A DNA stretch of 64,000 nt from Dermatemys mawii (GCA_007922305.1 ML677348.1:22298124-22362123), one strand, 5' to 3'; positions 44,674-57,383 are shown, counted from the first letter of the stretch. The notes: a model not told the origin generated them from the letters alone. Translations and numbers: made by a program.

Positions 44674-47460
44674 ATGATGCTTATGATCTTGGATTTTTCA
44701 GTTTATTAGAAACAACACTTTGGTACTATAAGTATATTAGAAATACTAGAGAGAAATGCATTTATGTTGGGAAGAATGTAGAATTTCAGCTTGAAATTTT
44801 AATTGTCACGTGTTAAATGAACTCTTTGGTAGGGAGAGTGTCACTGTTGTCATGGAGATTTACTTCAGTAAGTGCGGAAACACCATTGAGAGCCTACTTT
44901 CAGGTTGTAGTCACTAGTCATCATCATGACAGATGCTGTTTTCCCCACACACTTTCTGCTTACTGAAGTTTCTAGCTAATCCAGTGCTGGCACTTGTCCC
45001 TATGCTTAATTACTGCTGTCGTTTAACGACTAGAATTTAGTATGAGAGATCAACATGAGAGAGTGGATTTTCTTTAAGCACAATAATGAGGACGTGTAAC
45101 AATTAAGAAACACTACTCCAAAAAAACGGAGAGCATAGGGTGACTTACTTTCAGAACTGGCAAAGTGTACTGTTGAAAGAAATACCGCCTGTGACTGCTT
45201 CTGATTATTAGGATTTCACTTCTCAAGATGCTAATCTCTCTTGATGCTTTATGTAACAGCACATCATGTGATCTCAAGCTCTGTGATGTCATCATTTGTC
45301 TGTCTTGTCTCTGTTGATCATGACCAACCACTCTTAAACACAGTACATTTTGAATAGATGCAAGGGAATAGTCTTTAACAGCAACTTTTTAATTCTTGAA
45401 AGTGCTGTTGAGTTCAGGGCTCGCAATTTAATAGTGGAATGCTAATGCTAATTTTACTGATGCTAAGGATGGAAAGGTGTTTTCATCAATGCTTCATTCT
45501 GTGAGAAGCAATCAGTAGTCATACTAAATAGTCTAAATAGCCATATCAATGAAAGTGACATTTCTCCAGGAACAAAACTGTGACAGAATAACCATGAAAG
45601 TGTTGTTCTTGGAATTGGAACAGCATCTTAAGAGGTATTTGTAAAGCTTTTATTTTCCTTTAAGATTCTTGGTTGTTTAAGCAGTTCTTAAACTTATTGT
45701 TAGAGTGAGTGTTTAAAAATGATATTGCTACTCTTAAATCAAAGTGCTTGTCACTTTATTAAAGCTGTCTCAAACTAGAAGCATGATACTGATTCAGAGG
45801 TAAGTGCTTTGCTATGCTAAGTGATTTACTTATTCACCAAAACCTCTACTCTTTGAAAAGAGCTAGACCTATCTTGCAATTTGAAATGGAGATTTCATCA
45901 AAAACTGTTGGCACTAAAGGTATTCAGAAACTATTTTCTTCTAAAAAGTTGTCCTTTATAAATTCATTGCAGGTATATAATGTGGTGACTCCCTGCTGAA
46001 ATGCACAACTTTTAAAATCGAATAATCCCGTTTAACAAGATTAAAAATTTTAGAGTTAAAGAATATTTTTGTACCCTTTTCAATTACTTTTTTTAACACA
46101 AGTTTTGCAGAGTTACATATTGCCTGTTTTCTACTATCTCTTCAAACACCTACAAAGAAAAATTGAACACATCACTTATGTTATTTTGTGTTACAAATTG
46201 GAATGATCTTGAATTGTGGCTTCATCTTCATCAAATCACTTAATGTTTATCCACTTAATGTTTAGCCACGTGAGCAGTGCTACGTGACGTATTTTGAATT
46301 AATTTGCTTTACGAGTTTTGATTTTTCTGATTCATGACTAAAAGAAAAAATTGCTATTTGCCTAGTGCAAATGAATACCTTTACCTTTATGGGAAGAAAT
46401 GTAATAACATTTTACATTTCCCAGCACAAATAATGGGTGTTATTTTTTTAATAGATCCTATGATGACATGTAGGATTTTCTGGATAGAGTAAGTTGGAGG
46501 GTAGATTCCTGCCCCACCCCCAAACATATGAAAGCAACTTTCATACCCTTTGTTCAGGATCCTGGTCTCAATATTAGTTGCTATGATTATAGTATAAATA
46601 GAGGATACATAATAATAGCTTCTTTGCTTATGAAAATTTCAAAGGTTTGAGTTGCTGTGTTTTGTTTTTGCTTTGCCCAGAAAATCTGGCATAATATACT
46701 TGGTGGTGGTTCTTGTATTCAGGAACACTACAATAGTAACTTAACACATTCCAGTTGAAGGTGTTTTCATGTCACTACCTTTAATAATCTCTTGAGAGAG
46801 AGTAACTTTTCTCCATAGTGTGAACGGAGTCTTGAGATGGTTGTGGTTTTTTTTAACTAATTTGTTAGCAGGTTGTCAGTGTATAAGTTGTCTAATATTG
46901 AGATTCATTCAGTAGGCAATGTTTAAAAATGTTTGACTTTTAAGTATTCTCAAATGTTGAACAATAAATACACTATTACACTAAACTGGTATCTTCGCAC
47001 TTAACAAGGCGAACAATGATCGCTGGTAACTCATCTCAAATGTAGCTCATGACAACAGGTTATAGTTGCTTCTCTACTCAAACAATATATGTGAGTGTTG
47101 CACAACCTGGGTTACTACATATTTCCAAACTAGGAATATATTTCTGAATGTTTGGGCTATAATTGATCCAGAAAAAGAACGTTGAGGATGTTAATCATGC
47201 AGAAAAAATAATTTCTGACCATCAGCCCTGCAACTTGAATTTTAGTTATAAGTGATATTCAGTCTTACATAATGGTGTGTTAGATACAGTACCTCAGCTC
47301 ATAAAAACAACCATCAGCAGCTGTTGTTTAATCAGGATTTGTGTGTACTTTACTGTATTTCTTGTTTCAACAGGTTACCTCTTTATTTACTAATTATTTT
47401 GTTGCTACTTTGAGTAATACTCCCTGTGGTATTCCACTGAGAGTTATGCATAAACATTAT
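44674..47460. other. No recognised gene or repeat
   Basis: 2.8 kb of AT-rich sequence with short frames only. Confidence 0.5.
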
Positions 47461-47572
47461 GTGTCCGGAGTCGGAGTCTTTGAAAGTGGTGACCGCTGGT
47501 CTGCGCATGTGCCCTGGCTTGCCTCGTGCGTCTACCTTGAGGCAGTAAACGGCAGGGTGGACCACAATATGC
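47461..47572 (+). mobile_element. DIRS-like terminal-repeat fragment
   Basis: GGTCTGCGCATGTGCCCTGG then CTTGCCTCGTGCGTCTACCT and TTGAGGCAGTAAA recall terminal sequence of turtle DIRS-like elements. Part of the same block appears inverted at 5505-5560 (GTAGCCTCGAGGCAGAGCGC, CTGAACGGACACTGCTACC). The fragment accounts for the GC-rich part of a 145-codon frame at 47341-47778, which is therefore not a gene. Confidence 0.5.
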
Positions 47573-49092
47573 ATATTGCTTTGTTTCCCATAGAAGCGTG
47601 TTGGATAATTACCCTCTCGATGCTTTTCTGGAAACTAGGACTGGATAATAGACACGCTACCTACCAGTTTCAGAATAAGCAGAGCTCTTTTGTCTTCCTT
47701 CATTTTTATTGGCTGCTGCCACAGCATCATTTCCCCTTGGAAGAAATGGACACCACTGAAATATCATGTATAACTTAGAAGGGCTCACCATTACTCACTT
47801 GTCTCTTCACTAAAGACACTGCTGTTGCAAAGCAATCACTGTTGAAGAAGACATGCCATATAGATAAAAGTAGGGTGTAATTACTAACCTGCATGTGTAG
47901 AAGATTTATTTTAAAGTCTGTCTTTCTGTGTGCTAGATCTTTTTAATATACGAGATCTATATTTCTATTACTGCGAACTCCTGGCAGTGACCACTGTAAT
48001 TAAGGGGTGAAGTTGTAAAACATTTTCCATTATAATGCTCATTTTCAGATGCTTAGAACTTTGTGCAACAATCATCCTTTTAGCTAAAATTTTCCATGTT
48101 CGGTCTCTTGTGATGATTTTTGAACAGCCCTATTGCTGAAGTGACTGATTTAATGTTGCAATTTTGCTTGGAAATAATGCTCAAGGAACAGCGCATGACC
48201 TTAGTCCATAAAAAAATCCCCACCACAATCTGGTGTTGATTTGATTGAATGAGTGTTTTAAAAATTGCCTGTTGAGCATGAAGGGTAGAGAGTTTTTTTT
48301 GCTAAGCTTATTAAATGTGCATGAGGGAATAAGGCACTGTGTGTGTGTGTGTGTGTGTGTGTACGCGCACACATTTAATTTTTCACAGTGAATTGCTTAA
48401 TCCCCCAAATTCCTCCAGCCCAGCCAGTGCCGAGATACTTAAGACTATCCCAAAGTCTGGCAAAAAAGGTTTCTTGCTCTTGGAGCAGGCTTGAAATACT
48501 TCATCTCTTGGAGCCACTAGTTGAAATTCAGGCAGGTTTGGCTCACACCATTCTCTTGGAGATGTAGACTGAGTTCCATGCAATTTACTACATAGAATTT
48601 TAAGAAAAGATCTTAATAATAGGCTCTCTGGCTATGTGTGTGGATGTTAAAATGCCCATGATGCATTTTGTATGAGCAGGGGTTTGCTCTGGTGTTGTCG
48701 TATAAATTTTCCCCTTCACTCATGGTCATGCAGCATCCTGTATTCATTGTTTGGCTGCTGCCGTCTATCCCAGAGGCTGCTGCAGTTCCAGAGTGGACAT
48801 GCTTTGGGCTGACAAAAGGAGTTGTAGACATGTGCAGTATAATCTCAGACAAAAGCCTTTGTTAGCAAACTGGAGCAGCACCTCTCAACCTCAGCAAACA
48901 GTTAAATTACACATGTTGATTTCAAAAAAGGGGAAAATAAACAGACGGGAAATCATAAGTTAGGGTTAGGTGTACAATTCTAACACTATTCAATAATACA
49001 TATCTATAGACTTCTGTCTGCAACAATACATTAAACTTAATCCTGCTTGTAGTGATTGATAGCATCCTCCCTCCAGTCTTCCTCATTTGTTC
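47573..49092. other. Unassigned, with (TG)n tract
   Basis: A (TG) run spans 48338-48362. No gene is supported. Confidence 0.5.
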
Positions 49093-49640
49093 CATTCATA
49101 GTTTAAGGCCAGAAGGGGCCATTAGGTACTCTAAAATGATCTTCTGTATCATACAGGCCATTAAATTTCACTCAGTTCCTCCTATATTGAGCGCAATAAT
49201 TTGTGTTTGATTAAAGCATATCTTTCAGAAAAGCACCCAGTCTTGATGTGAAGGCCTCAAGAGATGAAGAATTTACCACTTCCTTTGGTAGTTGATTACA
49301 ATGGTTACTCAGTTTCACTTTCCCTTCCCTTCCTTCCTTGCTTGCTTGCTTTGGTTTCCAGCCACAGGTTCTTCTTACGTCTTTCTCTGCTAGGTTAAAG
49401 AACCCTTTAGTACTCACTATTTTCTCTTGTGGAGGTACTTAGACACTGTAATCAAGTCACTTCTCACTCTTTTTGATACAATAAACAGATTGGTTTTTAA
49501 GTCTCTCACTGCAAGGTGTTTTCTCTAGCCCTTGAATCATTTTTGTGGCTATTCTTCACTATCTCCAGTTTTTTTAATATCCTTTTTAAAATGTGAACAT
49601 CAGAATTGTAAATACCATATACTGACATGTCATACTAGGG
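49093..49640 (-). mobile_element. CR1-type LINE 3' part, antisense
   Basis: The left edge ATTCATAGTTTAAGGCCAGA then AGGGGCCATTA is the antisense CR1 tail. The minus frame at 49211-49417 reads KGFFNLAEKDV, NQLPKEVVNSSSLEAFTSRL, the degenerate end of ORF2. A small CTTCCTTGCTTG expansion lies near 49335. Homology fades near 49640. Confidence 0.82.
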
Positions 49641-50335
49641 CATGATCCTGGAAACTTTATTATTAATATTAAAGCTTTGCAAGAGGGTTCCCCAGTAAGA
49701 TCTGTTGTATTTGAACAAGTTTCAAATTGTACGAGATGGGGGAAATGGTGGTACTCTTCCAAGCTCCGTCCCCTTTCCTCAGATAATGCACATGTTCAGA
49801 ATATGATCTCATTAGCTCTGCTGGGCTCCCCTCACTGAGGTTTATATACATCCTTGGACAGGTCAGATTCAGGCATAGACTTGTACCAGTGGCCTCAGCT
49901 CCCAGAGTTGTGTGATGACATCAAAAGTTCAGCTTTCATTTAAAAAATGGCTTGCTTCTAGCCATCATGGCCACTTAGGAACCTTGAACGGCGTGGCTGA
50001 TACAGTAGTGTGTCCCTGAATTTGCAGAGAGCCTCTAGTAGAGGGAGTAGCAGTAGCCAGTAGAGCCAAGGAAGAATTCACGTGTCCTAACGCCAGAGCA
50101 GACCAGGTAGGCCTTCCCAGCTCTGGAGGTTGCCTTGAGTGGTTTTGGGAGGAGGCTTGGATGCCTCTGTGGGTTCTTATGTTAATTCCACATGAGTGGG
50201 GCTCAAATGTCCTCTGAGCTTTTGTTTCTTTGACCATTTGTCTCCACTGGTCAAATCAGTGGGGAGGGGATGGTGTAGGAGTGGTGATACTCTAGCCCGT
50301 TTCAACGAGGACTAGATCAAAGCAATCTAATAAAC
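49641..50335. other. No recognised gene or repeat
   Basis: About 700 bp. Short frames on the minus strand have no recognisable motif. Confidence 0.45.
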
Positions 50336-50446
50336 GGTTATTGTGCATCAGCAGGGTCCACATGGATAGTGCGCAGCAGGTTGGTGGGGAATAGAGTCAC
50401 ACCCCAGCTTGCTGCAAGCTAAATATTCATGTAGATGTGCCCTTAC
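50336..50446. mobile_element. Degraded DNA-transposon MITE fragment
   Basis: Blocks ATCAGCAGGGTCCACATGGA, TAGTGCGCAGCAGGTTGGTG and CACACCCCAGCTTGCTGCA follow a family I recall from turtle genomes. It ends near GTAGATGTGCCC, with TTA next. The left end and duplication are not clear. Confidence 0.5.
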
Positions 50447-50657
50447 TGCCACCTACCAGTGGTGTCATTCATAGTAGATATGTACAGACCTTTCTCATGT
50501 AGTTCACTCTCTTCTCCATCCTTTCAGAGCATTGTAATGATTAATGGTGTTGGCATTTTAAAATTGTCATTGAGTTAACTCCCCATTTAAGATGAACAAG
50601 AAAACGCTCATCTCTGAGCTTGCACCTCTGAGCTTTCAGGTTCCCAGGCATCACTAA

Positions 50658-50874
50658 GGCTATGGCTACACTAGCACTTTTGTTAGTTTTGTTGAAAAAA
50701 TGCCCCACTGAGCGTCTTAAGTTACACCAATGGAAGTGCCATTGTGGACAGTGCTACTCCAGCTCATTGGGAGTGGTTTAATTATGTCAATGAGAGAGCT
50801 CTTTCCTGTCTACATTGAGTGGCTACTGTATCCATAGTTGTGTTGTGGTAAGCTTGCTAGTGTAGATTTTTTCC
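50658..50874. mobile_element. Harbinger-type MITE
   Basis: The left end GGCTATGGCTACACTAGCAC is preceded by TAA. The complemented right end contains ATCTACACTAGCAAGCTT. Interior GGGAGTGGTTTAATTATGTC is shared with the element at 29025-29299. The right terminus is diverged, so its last bases are approximate. Confidence 0.7.
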
Positions 50875-51869
50875 CTTTCACTCCCAAAAAGAGTTTGGTA
50901 ACCAGGAAGGCTGGAGGCTTTGTTTTAAAAAAAACTGCTGCTTTTGGAGATTAAGATGACAGCTCCGAAAGTGCTGGGTGAATGACCCAGCATGAACTAG
51001 GCCAACTCAAGCCCTGTTTTGAATGAAGGATTTTTGTAAGAGTATACAAAACATATAGTGCTCCATTCTTCAGGCACTAGACCTAATATAATGGTAGGGA
51101 ATGGTGAGGACTGTTCTGTAATTAATAGAGACAACGTTAACACAAATTTTGCCAACGCGAAATACTTTAAAGAGATTAACCAGGTGTTGCATAGGTGTGA
51201 AATTCTAAGCTCTAATCTTTTAATACATGATATGCCAAGTAAAGATTAAGAGTTAGATCTTCTGTAGTTCTCTGAAGGTCATAGGTGGCTGGGTGTCAGT
51301 GGCTTCTGTCCAGGACAGCAGTGTTCAAATGGTATCTTAGTTCTAGATTATGGAATTTGTGTTCTGTTTCAAAGTCAGCAGAGTTTCAAAGCCTTGGAAG
51401 GTAAGGGCCCAAGCCTGTCTTGCCCTGAGGCTTCTTTATGCCACTGGATGGTGAAGGAGGGTCCTAAAGGCAACAGATTTTCCCTGGGCAATACCTGCTG
51501 TGTTCCCCTCTGGTGAAATGACTACACCAGTCCCTTACAATTTTCCATGTGGGAGGTGTGTCTGGGGTACATGCAAAGGAGGATTCTTAACTGGAGCTCC
51601 ACTGTGCTGTGACTAGAGAGAGGCATGGGAAACCCAAGAATAAATTAGAGTACCCTGAGGTTTTTACAGTTGAAGGTAGGCAGACACCATCCACTCCCAG
51701 AGTATCAGAAGGCTTAAATACAACTTTGTCCCCACCCCTTCATTCCTGTGTTGAATTAAAGGTAAATAATAATTTTTTAATGACTTATGAAATAAGAAAT
51801 CAGATATATTTAATACATTTTGTTCTTTATTTCTTCCTATTTTATAGTTTAAAATTGCTGAAGAGCATT
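50875..51869. other. No recognised gene or repeat
   Basis: About 1 kb. A 104-codon plus frame at 51609-51923 reads into the next CR1 and has no motif. Confidence 0.5.
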
Positions 51870-53400
51870 CATATACTTATAGATTCTAAGGGCAGAAGAG
51901 ACCATTGTGATCATGTGGTCTAATCTCCTCTGTAACACAGACCATAGAACTTCCCCAGAATAATTCATTTAGCACATATTTTAGAAGAACATCCCGTCTT
52001 GATTTAAAAAATGGAGTGATGGAGAATCTGCCATGACCCTTGTTAAATTTTTCCGGTGGTTAATTATTCTCACCATTAAAAATGTACGCCTCAGTTCCAG
52101 TCTGAATTTGTCTAGCTTCAACTTCCAGTCATTGGACCGTGTTACAGCTTTCTCTGCAAGATTGAAGAGCCCATTATCAAATATTTGTTCCCCATGTAGG
52201 CACTTACAGACTGTAATGAAGTTACCCCTTAACCTTCTCATTGTTAAGCTAAACAGAGCTCCTTGACACTGTCACAGATTTTCTAATCTTTTAATCCTAC
52301 TTGTGGGTCTTCTCTGAACCCTCCACAATTTTTTTAACATAGTTTTTGAATTGTGGATACCAGATCTGGACACAGTATTCCAACAGCAGTCACACTAATG
52401 TCAAATCCAGAGATAAAATAGCCTCTCTACCCCTACTCAAAATTCCCCTGTATATGCATGCAAAGATTGTGTTGGTCCTTTTGGCCACAGTGGGAGCTCA
52501 TGTTCAACTGATTATCCACCACAGCCCCCATATATTTTCAGTCACTGCTTTCCAGCATAGGTTTCCCCCATCTTCCAAATATGGCTGACGTTTTTTGTTC
52601 CTGGATATGTACGTTTGCATTTATCTGAATTAAATCAGTGTTTGCTTACGCTCAGTTTACCACGCAATCCAGGTCACTCTGAATCAGTAACCTATCCTCT
52701 TCATTATTTACCATTTCCCCCTATTTTTGTGTGATATGCAGTCTTTCATTGGTGATTTTATGTTTTCTTCCAGGTCATTGATAAAAATGTTAAATAGCAT
52801 AGGGCAAGAACAATTATCAGAGGAGCCCACTCGAAACACATCTGCTCAATGACTGTTTCCTGTTTATAATTGTATTTTGACACCAGTCAGGTAGCCAGCT
52901 TTTAATTTATTTAATGTGTGCCATGTTAATTTTATATTCTTGTTTTTTAATCAAAATGTTTTGTGGCATCAAGTCACATTTCACAGAAATTTAAGAATAT
53001 TATAGCAATGCTATTACTTTGATCAACCAAATTAGAATCTTATCACTAAAATAAACCCATGTTGATTTGGATTAGTTATATTGCCTTCTTTTAATTCTGT
53101 GAGTCCCATGTAAGATGTTCCATTATCTTACCTGGGGTTGGCGTCAGATTGCCAGACCTGTAATTATACTGTGTTCCTGCATCCCAAGACTTTTGAAAAT
53201 AACTTTAATGGTGCAGCAATTCCTCAATCAGCTTTTAAAACTCGTGGATGCAAATTATCTAGATCTGTTGATTTAAAAATGTCATAACATTAGACTCTAC
53301 TGTTTCTCATTCCTTGAGATACAAATGGAAAAAATGTTACCATATGGTAAGACTACACATCTGCTTTTTCCCCAAATACAGAGCAGAAATATTTCTAGGG
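51870..53400 (-). mobile_element. CR1-type LINE, antisense, 1.5 kb, old
   Basis: The left edge TATAGATTCTAAGGGCAGAA then GAGACCATTGTGATCATGTG is an antisense CR1 tail. The minus strand continues through the ORF2 end (NLAEKAV, LDKFRLELRRTFLMVRIINH at 51981-52241) and into the reverse-transcriptase region (about 52740-53210). Recognisable antisense words are CTGGACACAGTATTCCAAC and ATTGATAAAAATGTTAAATA. It is strongly diverged and has stops in every frame, older than the 56-60 kb copy. Confidence 0.85.
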
Positions 53401-54123
53401 CAGAAGTGTTCATTCTGCATTATTATTAGGCTTGGAAGGAGTAGATTTTAATCAGTAAATGTGGGTAAACTTAGATTTCCCCACACTTGCAAAAATATTT
53501 TAAAAATCTGTGTTGAATGAAGTTTACAGATAGGCAAAGTAAGCAAAATGCTGCTTGAGAGTTTTGATTTAAGGATATTTACTTTGTAAATTTTGATATG
53601 TGAAGTTGACAATTGGTATTTAAACAGTTGTAAAGCTTTAACATTTTGAATCTCAAACATACGGTCATTGAAAAATAATTATCTGATTCTCCCCATAATT
53701 TTCTGCATCTTAAAATTTAAATCTATGAAAATAAAAAGCTTTAAACCCATAATTTTGTGCAATTTGTGAAAATTTAAATAGATAAAAATTGAAAATCTCA
53801 AACATTAATATTCATCAAAATAATAAATCTAATTCTGCCCAGTGTAATTATGCATAATTCTACCATTTCTATCTAGTAATAGACCAATGCCTATTTAACA
53901 TATTTAGCATTAATTTCTGACAAAACAGGGTGATTTTGAACAGCCATTGTTTTTTCCTAGCTGAATGTCATTTTAAAACAAAATGTTAGTGCGCAGGCAG
54001 TTGGCTTATTTAGGATCAGGGGTCGTAACAATTTCCCTTTATCCTTCTTTGTTCCTCTGTATTTTTGCCTCCCCTTTCTTGGAATCCCATGGAGTTTTAC
54101 TGTTCCCCAAGAAATTATAATAG
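53401..54123. other. AT-rich spacer
   Basis: Very AT-rich from 53690 to 53870. No gene is recognised. Confidence 0.5.
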
Positions 54124-54197
54124 TGGCCTGATCCCCAAAGTTTATTTAAGTCAGTGGAAGGATTCCCATTTACTTTAATGGGCTTTGAATCAATGCC
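54124..54197. repeat. Imperfect palindromic repeat of about 74 bp
   Basis: The left arm GGCCTGATCCCCAAAGTTTA pairs with the right arm AATGGGCTTTGAATCAATGCC. The centre is GTGGAAGGATTCCCATTTAC. It resembles short palindromic MITEs common in sauropsids whose centre reads AGTCAATGG/CCATTGACT. Confidence 0.65.
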
Positions 54198-55565
54198 TAG
54201 GAGCCTTTACTTGGCTTCTAATGTAATTTCTTAAGTATATGCTTAATTTTAAAAGTGTGAGGCTGAAGGACGTGACTATCAAAGGAAAACTGCTGTGCAG
54301 CTAGAAACCTAGTCCAGCTACTCTGCTAGACAAAAGGCAGGACTGCTTTGAAATGAATTTAAAATAGGTTAGGAGCCAATTCAAGACTCCCAATGCAACT
54401 TCATAGGGAGCAGTAAAAAGAAAAACCAGAGTCAGGAGAAAAAGGGGAGAGAAGAAAGAGGTAAGCAGTAGCAAGTGGATAGGTGGGGTGGGGGGAGGTG
54501 AAAGAGAGAGAGGACCAGATAACTTGTGCTCTCTTGCCCAAATACATAGGGATTTCTTCTTTTTATCTGGATAATGAAGTCCCAGCCATGCACTACCGGG
54601 AGCTAGTGTGGCTGTGACATCACCAACAAGGTCCAGCTGGCCTATCAGAACGGACCAGTGTTGAGAGCTACATTCTAATAAGATTTGTGCTTTTCAAATG
54701 CATGTGATCTCACTGCTGCTAAGTGACCGCCTGATTGTTATTTTTGTTTCATTTATCATGGTAGGTGTAACTAGAAATACTCCAGTAATTTCCTTTCATT
54801 TAACATTGGAGTGTAGTTGAGAAAATACGTAATATACGTTTTAGAGAACGGCAGGATTCTGTAGCATGAGTGGCTTCTTCTCTGAGATGTTTCCTTTGGC
54901 TTTAAGGAAACCAGTACACGTTAGAAGTACAAATGAAAGCATGGAATCAAATGTAAATTTTGAGTAACTTTAGTTTTCTGGCAAATAAATTCACATGGGG
55001 ATGTATCAGATGAAATTCTATATGCAGTCTTCTAAAGCCTGGAAGCTCTGAAAGGCTGTGTACTGACTGCAGAGCGGGCATGCGTATTCAAAGGTAAGGA
55101 TGGTCTCCTATGTGAGGTCAAAAAGGGTGAATGATAGTGAAGTCCGTGCCAAAGACCTGGCCAGTGTCAGAGGAAGAGCTCTTGTAATGTTCTTTCAACC
55201 TTTCGCACACCAAAATGCCCTCTCCTTTTAATACCTCCCTCTCTTTTGGGCCAATTGTGCAAGAGTTACTATAGGGTTAGGGTGGGAATAAACCTGACTG
55301 TGGCTTATGAAGAGGGGGGGGACAGATCGGGTCCCTGACCAAGGAGTGTCTCATTTAAAATTTTAAAAGCACAGTTCTTAGCGGATGGATCCTTTCCTCC
55401 CCATGATTGTTGAACAAAAGCAATTATAGCACTCCAAAGAGAGCTTTCAGTTGTATTAGGTTTAGGTATTTCAGATTTTTAATCTAGGGCTGAATTTACA
55501 GACAAGGATATATTTGGTTCCCAAACTAGGTGGTATTTCATATCTACTCAGCCCTGGATTCAGGT
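54198..55565. other. No recognised gene or repeat
   Basis: About 1.4 kb, purine-rich at 54420-54520. No motif-bearing frame. Confidence 0.5.
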
Positions 55566-55640
55566 ATCATAGAATCATAGAATATCAGAGTTGGAAGGGA
55601 ACTCAGGAGGTGATCTAGTCCAACCCCCTGCTCAAAGGTA
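55566..55640 (-). mobile_element. CR1 LINE 3' tail fragment, antisense
   Basis: ATCATAGAATCATAGAATAT then GGTGATCTAGTCCAACCCCC is the CR1 terminus in antisense. It is cut off after only about 75 bp, an extreme 5' truncation. Confidence 0.9.
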
Positions 55641-56156
55641 GTTAGTGTCCTAATTGCTAATTGCAAGGTAGAGAGTAACCATGAAAGTTAGATGTCTTAA
55701 AACAAGAGATTTAACTCAGTGGGCTCATACATACAGCAGATTCTATTCCTATAATTTAAATTGTATTGCTAGACATACCTGTCTCTGGAAGGATTCCTCG
55801 ATAATTTCAATGTTTTAGTTTTTCCCACCATGAGGTCTTCTAAAGAAGTCTAGATGTTCCTTGAAGGTTGCAACCTCTTTCTCTCTCGCGCTCTCGCTCT
55901 CCTTGCTGAGACTTCTGAACTGGAAAGGTGCAGACTTTAAAAAAAATAATAAAGATTTATTGCATCACTATTAAAATCAGTGATGTGATGTGACAACATG
56001 CTCATTACAATAAAAGTGATTTAATTAGCTATCTGTTTTCTTATAGAAACAAAAGAGCTGTGACCAGTATCCTATCCCCAGAGAAGTCAGTTTGACTTTT
56101 TTTTGTTCTTTGATTTTTATATCAACTTGCTTTTAAATGCATCCTTCCCTCTTCTA
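55641..56156. other. No recognised gene; short CT(CG) tract
   Basis: A CTCTCG-rich simple tract lies at about 55872-55900. Nothing else is named. Confidence 0.5.
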
Positions 56157-56157
56157 G

Positions 56158-56616
56158 GCAGATGGTGACCGAGAGAACCGTATGGTGACTTGCCAGCCTG
56201 GTGCGAAGGTTGCGGATCTCTCGAGGCATCTAGATAGACTTATGAGTAGTGCTGGGGAGAAGCTGGTGGTCGTGGTACATATCGGTACCAATGACATAAG
56301 GAAGGGCAGCAGAGATGTCCTGGAGGCTAAATTTAGGCTGCTAGGAAAGAGACTGAAATCCAGGACCTCTATGGTGGTATTCTCAGAAATGCTTCCCATT
56401 CCACGCGCAGGGCCAACTAGGCAGGCAGGGCTTCAGATTCTCAATGCGTGGATGAGACGATGGTGTAGAGATGAGGGGTTTAGATTTATTAGGAACTGGG
56501 GAAACTTTGGGGATAGGGGGAGCCTATACAGGAAGGATGGGCTCCACCTAAACCAGAGTGGAACCAGACTGCTGGCACTTAACATTAAAAAGGTTGCAGA
56601 GCAGTTTTTAAACTAA
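56158..56616 (+). pseudogene. CR1 ORF1 esterase (SGNH-type) domain, N-terminally truncated
   Basis: The frame is open from the truncation point at 56158 to the stop at 56614-56616. Counted from the first methionine (56182), VVVVHIGTNDI lies at residues 29-39 and KDGLHLNQSG at 118-127. These are the block III and block V motifs of SGNH hydrolases, with D119 and H122 as the candidate catalytic pair. CR1 ORF1 proteins are known to carry such an esterase domain and to bind nucleic acid. The block I GDS motif with the catalytic serine should lie just upstream, and it is lost by 5' truncation, so an active enzyme is not expected. The uninterrupted frame suggests a relatively recent insertion. Confidence 0.85.
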
Positions 56617-56817
56617 GAGATGGGGGAAAGCTGATTGCTGCAGAGAAGCATGTGGATCAGATAGAGACTTCTCTTACAGGAGGGTCTACTGATAGAGATT
56701 CTCTAGGTTTTAGTCAGAGGATGGTAAAGAATAAAGGAGAGGCTAGATCGGATGACAAACTTTCACATAAAGAATGTGACACATCAGAAAAGGGCAGACA
56801 AACAAACAGTGACCAGT

Positions 56818-57370
56818 TTTTAAAGTGCTTGTATACTAATGCTAGAAGTCTAAATAATAAGATGGGTGAATTAGTGCCTCATGTTAAAGGAGAATATTGA
56901 CATAATAGGTATCACAGTAACATGGTGGAGTGAGGACAATCAATGGGACACAATCATTCCGGGGTATAAAATATATCGGAAGGACAGAACAGGTCATGGG
57001 TGTGGGGGAGTGGCGCTATATGTGAAAGAAAATGTAGAATCAAATGAATTAAAAATCTTAAATGAATCCACATGCTCCATAGAATCTCTATGGATAGTAA
57101 TTCCATGCCTTAATAAGAATATAACAATAGGGATCTATTATCGGCCACCTGATCACGACAGTGATAGTGATGATGAAATGCTAAGGGAGATTAGAGAGGC
57201 TGTCAAAATAAATAACTTGATGATGATAATGGGGGATTTCAATTATCCCCATACTGACTGGGTGCATGTCACCTCAGGACGAAATGCAGAGACCAAATTC
57301 CTTTATACTTTAAATGACTGCTTCTTGGAGCAGCTGGTACAGGAACCCAGAAGGTCAGAAGCAGGAAGCC
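56818..57370 (+). pseudogene. CR1 ORF2 endonuclease domain, frameshifted and cut
   Basis: The start, KCLYTNARSLNNKMGEL, is in the frame ending at 56900. The rest is in the frame opening at 56881: DIIGITVTWW, GGVALYVKENV, IGIYYRPPDH and MIMGDFNYPHTDW. This is the apurinic/apyrimidinic-type endonuclease that nicks the target. The usual motif is DIIGITETWW; here the catalytic glutamate position is valine. The GDFN motif is kept. The C-terminal SDH region is removed by the deletion near 57350. Confidence 0.87.
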
Positions 57371-57383
57371 TGCTAAACAACCA

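Noticed and set aside
47341..47778. 145-codon plus-strand frame
   Set aside because: Its centre is a DIRS-like terminal fragment and the rest has no motif.
48338..48362. (TG)n as a Z-DNA or regulatory element
   Set aside because: An ordinary microsatellite; nothing nearby supports a regulatory role.
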